NCBI GenBank assembly: GCA_035301285.1
Contig: DATGUN010000038.1
Location: 1 to 64,000, forward strand
DNA length: 64,000 nt
Direction of reading: 5' to 3'
Origin: DATGUN01 sp035301285
GTDB taxonomy: Bacteria; Bacillota; Bacilli; Bacillales; Amphibacillaceae
The position numbers and the translations under genes were made by a program. The notes below the pieces were generated by a model. That model searched no databases and was not told the origin of the DNA. It saw nothing but the letters and a program-made list of their open reading frames with translations. This document shows, in pieces, positions 59,075 to 64,000 of the stretch (its first letter is position 1; every line of letters begins with the position of its first letter).

Positions 59075-59905
59075 ATGGAAGGTAATGATGATGATAAGCG
59101 TGATGTCGTAGATGATGACCTGTATGAGGAAATAGATGATGAAACGTTGCTGGCCCTCGTTGAAGAAGAACGAAAAAAAGCGCTTGAACGAGAGCGTGAA
59201 AGTAAGAAAATGGCACAGGCAAAATCCAAACGACGATTTCCGAAATGGGCATTTTGGTTAATAGCATTTGCCATGCTTTTTCATATATTGGCATTCATCC
59301 CAAATACAGTTTCCATTCCTGCAATTGAGTTTATCAAGACGTCTGCTAAATTATCCACCCAATCTGATATTAAATCATATAAACGGGCAGTTGTCGCGGT
59401 TGAAACGGAAGATACAAAAGGAACGGGCTTTTCCATTTCCGGTGATGGGAAGATCTTGACGAATGAACATGTCGTCGAAGATTCCGAATCAGTGTTGGTT
59501 GCTTTTCCGGACGATCGTATCTTTGATGGGAAGGTCATTGAAACGTATCCGGATATCGACCTTGCGCTTATTGAGCTGGATGATGCCGATGTTCCATCAC
59601 TTCCTTTGGCCGAACGAACTACATTTTCACCGGATGAACCCGTTTATTTTATTGGTAATCCGCTTGGTTTTCATGGCATAGCCAATAAAGGGACGATTAT
59701 TGATTATACGCGGCTTCAAAACTGGGATGAAGATGTCATCATGATGAAGGCACCTGTATATCGAGGAAGCAGTGGCAGCCCTGTCATTAATGGTGATGGC
59801 GAGGTCATTGGGGTTGTGTTCGCGACAACTGACAGAGAAAACTATGGCAAAGTTGGGTTATTTATTCCAATTAATCATTATTGGAAATATATCGATAAAT
59901 CATGA
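59075..59905 (+). CDS. Membrane-anchored trypsin-like (HtrA-type) serine protease
   Basis: A 276-residue protein with a charged cytoplasmic N terminus (about 1-60, rich in Asp/Glu then Lys/Arg), a single membrane helix (about 53-75) and an extracytoplasmic trypsin-like domain. The catalytic triad is His in TNEHVVE (near 131), Asp in YPDIDLALIELD (near 163) and Ser in RGSSGSPVING (near 232). There is no PDZ domain after the protease, so it is shorter than HtrA/HtrB. It may act on misfolded or damaged envelope proteins. CGAGGTGACAT precedes the ATG. It follows bmrD by 13 bases, so readthrough is likely. A terminator follows at 59908. Confidence 0.88.
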   Translation: MEGNDDDKRDVVDDDLYEEIDDETLLALVEEERKKALERERESKKMAQAKSKRRFPKWAFWLIAFAMLFHILAFIPNTVSIPAIEFIKTSAKLSTQSDIKSYKRAVVAVETEDTKGTGFSISGDGKILTNEHVVEDSESVLVAFPDDRIFDGKVIETYPDIDLALIELDDADVPSLPLAERTTFSPDEPVYFIGNPLGFHGIANKGTIIDYTRLQNWDEDVIMMKAPVYRGSSGSPVINGDGEVIGVVFATTDRENYGKVGLFIPINHYWKYIDKS

Positions 59906-59907
59906 AT

Positions 59908-59941
59908 AGAGGAGGAAGGTATAGAACCCCTCCTCTTTTTT
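59908..59941 (+). terminator. Terminator after the HtrA-like gene
   Basis: AGAGGAGG/CCTCCTCT perfect 8-bp stem with 13-base loop and T run. Confidence 0.85.
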
Positions 59942-60118
59942 GACATCCAAATCACTATTTCATCATTACAAACGCCATTTTTTGGGTAATATACTTTTAA
60001 TATAGATGTTATTCGGCTGAGATAGCATTGCTGTGTGTTTTACGATACGATTATCGATATCAGATGAAATAAAAAATGAAACATAATGATAAAAGATGGA
60101 TTAAGGGAGATGCTTCCA

Positions 60119-60898
60119 ATGATCAATGAAAAATCGACACGGTTATACAGCTTGGAAGATTTAATCATGGTTGTACAAAAAGGTAATCGACAATTACAAA
60201 ACGATTTATTGACATCTTACCAGCCATTTATTGCAAAAGCTGTCTCAGAAGTGTGTAAAAGGTACATAGAACCGAAAAAAGATGATGAATTCAGTATTGG
60301 AATGATAGCCTTTAACGAGGCTATTTTCAAGTACGTACCTGATCGCGGAAGTTCGTTTTTATCGTTTGCTAATTTAGTTGTCAAACGAAAAGTGATCGAT
60401 TATATAAGACAAATCAAAAAAACCCCCGATACGATGTCCTTCAACGAACCTTTCGGGGAGGAACAAATGGAAAATCCGCTTGAAGTAGCTGCAGTTCGTG
60501 AACAATGGAGAAAAGATAAAAATGTGTCATTGTTGCGCGAAGAATTGAATGACTACAATGTAAAGTTAAACTCATTCAAAATAACCATTTCCGACTTGAT
60601 TCAAGCAGCACCCAAACATAGAGATGCACGTGAATCAGCTGTTCAAAATGCACGGATTCTGTATGAAGATCCCGTACTGCATGCTTATGTATGCAAGAAA
60701 AAAAGACTTCCAATCCAGGCGTTGTCAAAAAAAGTCGCCGTCAGTAAAAAAACATTGGAGAGAAATCGGAAATTTATATTAGCGGTTTTCATCGTGCTAA
60801 ATGAAAATTACCTATATTTACAGGAATATTTAAAAGGGGTTGGCATGACATCAAGAAAGGTCTCTCCGCCTCGTTACTATAAACTGGCTACCGTATAA
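60119..60898 (+). CDS. sigI: RNA polymerase sigma-I factor
   Basis: A 259-residue sigma-70-related factor of the SigI group. Region 2 is seen as LLTSYQPFIAKAVSEVCKRYIEPKKDDEFSIGMIAFNEAIFKYVPDRGSSFLSFANLVVKRKVIDYIRQ, where GSSFLSFA and VIDYIR are typical. The C-terminal SigI-specific domain has LIQAAPKHRDARESAVQNAR and LPIQALSKKVAVSKKTLERNRKFILAVFIVL. SigI responds to heat or wall/polysaccharide signals and is normally controlled by the anti-sigma RsgI encoded just downstream. Here no rsgI follows: a convergent yhdB gene begins 40 bases away. ATG 60119 is behind AAGGGAGATG. No sigma-I type self-promoter (ACCCCC and CGAA) was seen upstream. Confidence 0.9.
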   Translation: MINEKSTRLYSLEDLIMVVQKGNRQLQNDLLTSYQPFIAKAVSEVCKRYIEPKKDDEFSIGMIAFNEAIFKYVPDRGSSFLSFANLVVKRKVIDYIRQIKKTPDTMSFNEPFGEEQMENPLEVAAVREQWRKDKNVSLLREELNDYNVKLNSFKITISDLIQAAPKHRDARESAVQNARILYEDPVLHAYVCKKKRLPIQALSKKVAVSKKTLERNRKFILAVFIVLNENYLYLQEYLKGVGMTSRKVSPPRYYKLATV

Positions 60899-60907
60899 TA
60901 TTTGTGA

Positions 60908-60934
60908 GGGGGAAGCCGTATAAGGTCTTCCCCC
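60908..60934. terminator. Hairpin between convergent sigI and yhdB
   Basis: GGGGGAAG/CTTCCCCC perfect 8-bp stem, with no strong T run on either side, so termination is probable rather than certain. Confidence 0.5.
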
Positions 60935-60938
60935 TGGA

Positions 60939-61175
60939 TTAAACCTCTACAATGGTTGGTGGTTCATATTTCATGGCGTGATCGATATAATACAGAAGAT
61001 TGTCATGGCTTTGAATGACTTGTGTTTGATCAGTTCCATAATGATACGCATGTAAAAAGTGTTCGATTCGCTTTGAAAGTAAATCATCATTTGTCCGTAC
61101 CATCAATAAAAGTAAATCATCCCACTGTCCCCAAAGTGTATAATAAAGCGCTTTGTCATAATCAGGAATTTCCAT
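60939..61175 (-). CDS. yhdB: YhdB family protein
   Basis: A 78-residue soluble protein. DYDKALYYTLWGQWDDLLLLMVRTNDDLLSKRIEHFLHAYHYG closely recalls B. subtilis YhdB as I remember it, a small protein of unknown function. The sequence is Tyr/His-rich with no signal sequence or membrane helix. GGGAGGAGATAA precedes the ATG. Divergent from it lies the yhcN-like lipoprotein gene, 164 bases away. Small conserved Bacillus proteins of this kind may be expressed during sporulation, but no such promoter was identified for this gene. Confidence 0.8.
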   Translation of the reverse strand: MEIPDYDKALYYTLWGQWDDLLLLMVRTNDDLLSKRIEHFLHAYHYGTDQTQVIQSHDNLLYYIDHAMKYEPPTIVEV

Positions 61176-61281
61176 TTTTATCTCCTCCCTTTAAGAGGTT
61201 CCTTAATACTTTTCCCATATACTATATATATTGCATGTAATAAATATGGTGCGAATGGTAAAAATAGGTTGACATTGCATC

Positions 61282-61310
61282 GGATAAAAAAGACCTCCTG
61301 CAACATACTA
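61282..61310 (+). promoter_or_regulatory. Putative sigma-G promoter of yhcN-like gene
   Basis: GGATA (61282-61286) and CATACTA (61304-61310) with a 17-base spacer fit the sigma-G consensus GNATR / CATNNTA, and start RNA near 61317, just ahead of AAGGAGG. This fits forespore expression known for YhcN/YlaJ-family lipoproteins. Confidence 0.6.
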
Positions 61311-61339
61311 AAAGCAAAATAGTAAGGAGGTAAAAAAGA

Positions 61340-62068
61340 ATGAAATGGAAACTTTTTAGTATATTTATTGTGCTGAGTTTTATCCTTGTGGCCTGTAATA
61401 CAACGAATGAAGGTATGCGAGGCAACGATACAGATGGAAACAATGTTCAGCCCACACGGCATAAAGACGATGTGAATAATAATCGTAACAATGTACGTGA
61501 CACAAGGAATAGAGATGATCAGCTTAATGACCGCGGAAATGGGAACATGGACGATAACCGAAATCGTGATAACCGTAACAACGATAATCGCGATAACCGA
61601 AGAAATGACGACGAAAAGTATGACATTTCCAAAGAAGCGGCTAATAAGATAACTGATGAAATCGCCGAAATTGATCATGCATATGTTTTAACGACGAAAA
61701 ATAATGCATACGTCGCTGCAGCCTTAGATGCGGACGATGACAAAGGTGACCGCGATAACAACCGGACAGATCGAAACAATGCTGATCGAGATGACAATCG
61801 TAACCGAAATGATACGGCAAATGACCGTAATATGAGAAACGATGATCAGATGGATGATGATCGTCTGACAGATGATGTCAAAGAAGAAATTTCCGATATT
61901 GTAAAATCCGTTGATGATGATATTGACAATGTATATGTTTCTACAAACCCAGACTTTTTGGATTTGACGACAAATTACGTCAATGACATGGATAATGGTC
62001 ACCCTGTAAGAGGTTTTTTCGACCAAATGGGTGACATGGTTGAACGCTTGTTTCCGCAAAATAAATAA
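61340..62068 (+). CDS. YhcN/YlaJ-family sporulation lipoprotein
   Basis: A 242-residue lipoprotein. The signal peptide ends in a lipobox LVAC at residues 16-19. A long low-complexity linker of Asn, Asp and Arg (about 28-90, many RDN and NRD repeats) leads to the YhcN/YlaJ domain (about 92-240): ISKEAANKITDEIAEIDHAYVLTTKNNAYVAAAL, a second NRD-rich insertion, then DVKEEISDIVKSVDDDIDNVYVSTNPDFLDL. YhcN-family proteins localise to the spore membranes and help germination in Bacillus. The inserted Asn/Arg/Asp block inside the domain is unusual. AAGGAGGT precedes the ATG; a sigma-G promoter lies upstream. Confidence 0.88.
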   Translation: MKWKLFSIFIVLSFILVACNTTNEGMRGNDTDGNNVQPTRHKDDVNNNRNNVRDTRNRDDQLNDRGNGNMDDNRNRDNRNNDNRDNRRNDDEKYDISKEAANKITDEIAEIDHAYVLTTKNNAYVAAALDADDDKGDRDNNRTDRNNADRDDNRNRNDTANDRNMRNDDQMDDDRLTDDVKEEISDIVKSVDDDIDNVYVSTNPDFLDLTTNYVNDMDNGHPVRGFFDQMGDMVERLFPQNK

Positions 62069-62082
62069 ATCTGATTTCCATA

Positions 62083-62115
62083 CAGGTGCCATGAATTCAA
62101 TTGGCACCTGTTTTA
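62083..62115 (+). terminator. Terminator of the yhcN-like gene
   Basis: CAGGTGCCA/TGGCACCTG perfect 9-bp stem with 10-base loop, followed by TTTTAT. Confidence 0.85.
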
Positions 62116-62184
62116 TAATGCGTTCATTAGCCACTTCATCAATTCCTGTGCTAAAATAAAAAGAAAAGTGTTGGAGGAATTTTT

Positions 62185-63552
62185 ATGAGTGAACAAGCAT
62201 TGACATATTTAAAAGAGAACAGAGAACGCCTTTTGGATAAACTGAATGCATTTTTGCAAATTCCAAGTGTCAGCACGGATAGCATACATAAAAAGGATAT
62301 TCATCAAGCGGCAGATTTTTTGGAATCGTATTTAAATAACATTGGGTTTGACAAGGTGGAAAAACAAGATACCGGTGGACACCCGCTAGTATATGCAGAG
62401 TACAATCAAGCGGGGGACGAGGCACCGACCGTTCTTCTTTATGGACATTATGATGTTCAGCCGGTTGATCCTATCGAATTATGGGAAAGTGATCCTTTTG
62501 AACCTGAAATAAGACATGGACGGTTATATGCACGCGGCTCAAGTGATGATAAAGGACAAGTTTTTATGCACCTAGCCGTTTTTGAGGCTTTCATGGAAAC
62601 AGATGGTAAGTTACCGTTGAATGTAAAAGTATGTATCGAAGGTGAAGAGGAAATAGGAAGCGAAAATTTATATCAAGTCCTTCATGACAAAAAAGAACAA
62701 TTCAAGGCTGATTTTGCTGTCATTTCCGATTCAGGCATGGTTGCTGATAATCAACCGACCATTCTTTATGGGTTGAAAGGTTTTACCGGTATTGAAGTGA
62801 CTGTGAACGGTCCGGATCATGATCTTCATTCAGGAATGTATGGCGGTGCCGTGAAAAACCCTGCTATGGCCTTGGCTCAACTTCTTGCAACAATGAAAAA
62901 TGAAGATGAGGTCATAACGGTAGACGGCTTCTACGATAATGTCGAGCCCTTGACGGAAGAAGAGAGGGAGCTCATCAAACAAGTGGATGGGGAAGATTAC
63001 CAAGCATCAACAGGCGTGAAAGAAACGGCATCTGAAAGAGGCTATACAGCTAAAGAACATACCATGGCAAGACCTACATTTGAAGTCAATGGCATGTACG
63101 GTGGTTATCAAGGCGAGGGAACGAAAACCATCATCCCTTCATCTGCAACTGCGAAAATAACGTGTCGGCTTGTTCCTGGACAAAATCCTGACCACATACA
63201 GCAATTGTTAGCAGACCATATCAATCAACATAAACCAGCGGGTGTTACAGTCGATATAAAAAAGGAAAACCTTTCCGCAAAAGCATATAAAGTCGATCCA
63301 AATCATCATTTGATCCAAAAAGCGGCAGAAAGTTACACAAAGGCATTCGGGAAAGAAACGGTATTTGTGCGAATGGGGGGTTCCATTCCTGTCGTTGAAT
63401 GGATGGAGGCTATCTATCAAATGCCCATTGTCCTGCTTGGATTTGGAACACCGGATGACAGACTCCATTCTCCAAATGAAAGTTTTCCGCTTAACAGCTA
63501 TGATAAAGGAATGGAAACATTGGTTCATTATTGGAACAGTGTAAGTGAATAA
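62185..63552 (+). CDS. M20-family dipeptidase
   Basis: A 455-residue zinc peptidase of the M20 (ArgE/DapE/carnosinase) family. The metal ligands and catalytic residues are in LLYGHYDVQPVDP (His, Asp), ARGSSDDKGQVFM (bridging Asp), CIEGEEEIGSENL (catalytic Glu and ligand Glu), VISDSGMV (Asp) and LHSPNESFP (final His). A lid/dimerisation domain (about 200-350) contains the typical GVTVDIKKEN. Its length and motifs match Bacillus dipeptidases that hydrolyse short peptides in the cytoplasm; specificity is not predictable. TTGGAGG precedes the ATG. It stands alone upstream of an SDR gene. Confidence 0.93.
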   Translation: MSEQALTYLKENRERLLDKLNAFLQIPSVSTDSIHKKDIHQAADFLESYLNNIGFDKVEKQDTGGHPLVYAEYNQAGDEAPTVLLYGHYDVQPVDPIELWESDPFEPEIRHGRLYARGSSDDKGQVFMHLAVFEAFMETDGKLPLNVKVCIEGEEEIGSENLYQVLHDKKEQFKADFAVISDSGMVADNQPTILYGLKGFTGIEVTVNGPDHDLHSGMYGGAVKNPAMALAQLLATMKNEDEVITVDGFYDNVEPLTEEERELIKQVDGEDYQASTGVKETASERGYTAKEHTMARPTFEVNGMYGGYQGEGTKTIIPSSATAKITCRLVPGQNPDHIQQLLADHINQHKPAGVTVDIKKENLSAKAYKVDPNHHLIQKAAESYTKAFGKETVFVRMGGSIPVVEWMEAIYQMPIVLLGFGTPDDRLHSPNESFPLNSYDKGMETLVHYWNSVSE

Positions 63553-63652
63553 ATAAGGGGCGGGATTTTTTCTTGGGGGACAAGTTCATGTTTCCAGCCT
63601 TGATATATCGGGTATATATAAATTCAAAGCAATTCCGGAGAGGGGGATTATT

Positions 63653-64000
63653 GTGAAATATGCGGTAGTAACCGGTACATCAAGAGGGCTTGGACGATCG
63701 ATTGCCATGTTCTTTTTGGAAGCAGGCATTCATGTCTATGGGCTTTCCAGAAATAAGACGGATGAATTGGCAACCAAAGCCGACGAAAATCATGTCACCT
63801 ACCGGGATTACGTCTGCGATTTGTCAGATATCAATCAAATTGAAACGACCATTGAACAAATGGCACATGATATATATGGAAACAATCCAGAAGCGGTTTA
63901 TTTAGTGAATAATGCGGCGATGCTTGAACCCATTGCCAAGGCGGTAGATCAAAGTCCGGAACAAATATCCAAACATATTCAAGTGAATATTACTGCGCCG
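63653..64000 (+). CDS. Short-chain dehydrogenase/reductase (partial, cut by window end)
   Basis: The first 116 codons of an SDR oxidoreductase, continuing beyond the window. It begins VKYAVVTGTSRGLGRSIAMFF, with the NAD(P)-binding TGxxxGxG motif, a polar residue set after beta-2 (YGLSRNKTDE) that suggests NADPH preference, and later NNAAMLEP corresponding to the NNAG motif. The catalytic Tyr-Lys lies beyond the edge. The sequence resembles the YueD-type benzil/sepiapterin reductase-like group of Bacillus. GTG at 63653 follows GAGAGGGGGAT. Substrate unknown. Confidence 0.88.
   Translation, partial: MKYAVVTGTSRGLGRSIAMFFLEAGIHVYGLSRNKTDELATKADENHVTYRDYVCDLSDINQIETTIEQMAHDIYGNNPEAVYLVNNAAMLEPIAKAVDQSPEQISKHIQVNITAP

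Noticed and set aside
61291..61330. ACCTCC...GGAGGT inverted repeat that could hide the yhcN ribosome binding site
   Set aside because: The left arm lies between the -35 and -10 of the sigma-G promoter, so it is not in the mRNA from that promoter.

Overview
The window is chromosomal DNA of a Bacillaceae bacterium: low-to-mid G+C, strong AGGAGG-type ribosome binding sites, frequent GTG/TTG starts, sporulation and Bacillus-specific families (YhcN/YlaJ lipoprotein, YhdB, sigma-I, HelD, YhgE/Pip). Many proteins are very acidic, which hints at a halotolerant lineage such as the Lentibacillus/Virgibacillus/Oceanobacillus group; that placement is inference. I see no insertion sequence, prophage, CRISPR array or rRNA operon.

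Layout. 0-7 kb: mscL, an ATP-pyrophosphatase-like gene, tRNA-Ala, then single small genes (YitT-like membrane protein, three GNATs, cupin, YrvL-like, DUF4260, Nudix, nucleotidyltransferase). 7-10 kb (minus): zinc-ribbon membrane protein, MMPL exporter, hemerythrin protein. 10-15 kb: sbcDC. 14.8-17.4 kb: four-gene ABC/LytTR/DUF3021 operon. 17.6-20.7 kb: ba3-type oxidase operon (IIa, II, I and a Met/His-rich membrane protein). 21-28 kb: helD, M42 peptidase, plsC, exonuclease, TraB/LRR lipoprotein and a possible forespore small protein. 28-36 kb: VOC proteins, two paralogous alpha/beta hydrolases, aminoglycoside-phosphotransferase-like kinase, maltose acetyltransferase, a hidden type I toxin-antitoxin locus (about 32.0-32.3 kb), YhgE. 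36-44.7 kb: S9 peptidase, D-amino-acid transaminase, tRNA-Gly, ABC-class ATPase, queG, ogt, amidase, trmL. 45-49 kb: odhAB. 49-55 kb: purine permease, second-type murG, FNR-controlled narK fused to a PAS domain, TDT permease. 55-59 kb: bmrCD-type multidrug ABC transporter behind a leader-peptide attenuator. 59-64 kb: HtrA-like protease, sigma-I without an adjacent rsgI, yhdB, yhcN, dipeptidase, and an SDR gene cut by the window end.

The most notable findings are signals too short for a usual ORF list. (1) A 29-residue holin-like toxin on the minus strand at 32112-32201 is opposed tail-to-tail by a putative antisense RNA with a consensus-like promoter, and its Shine-Dalgarno lies in a hairpin. 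(2) A 31-codon leader ORF upstream of the heterodimeric multidrug ABC pair has three mutually exclusive pairings ending in an intrinsic terminator. (3) A perfect FNR palindrome sits at about -41.5 of a nitrate transporter gene carrying a C-terminal PAS domain. (4) Several orphan promoter/hairpin units look like small RNA genes. Domain calls are from reading motifs; no database search was run.
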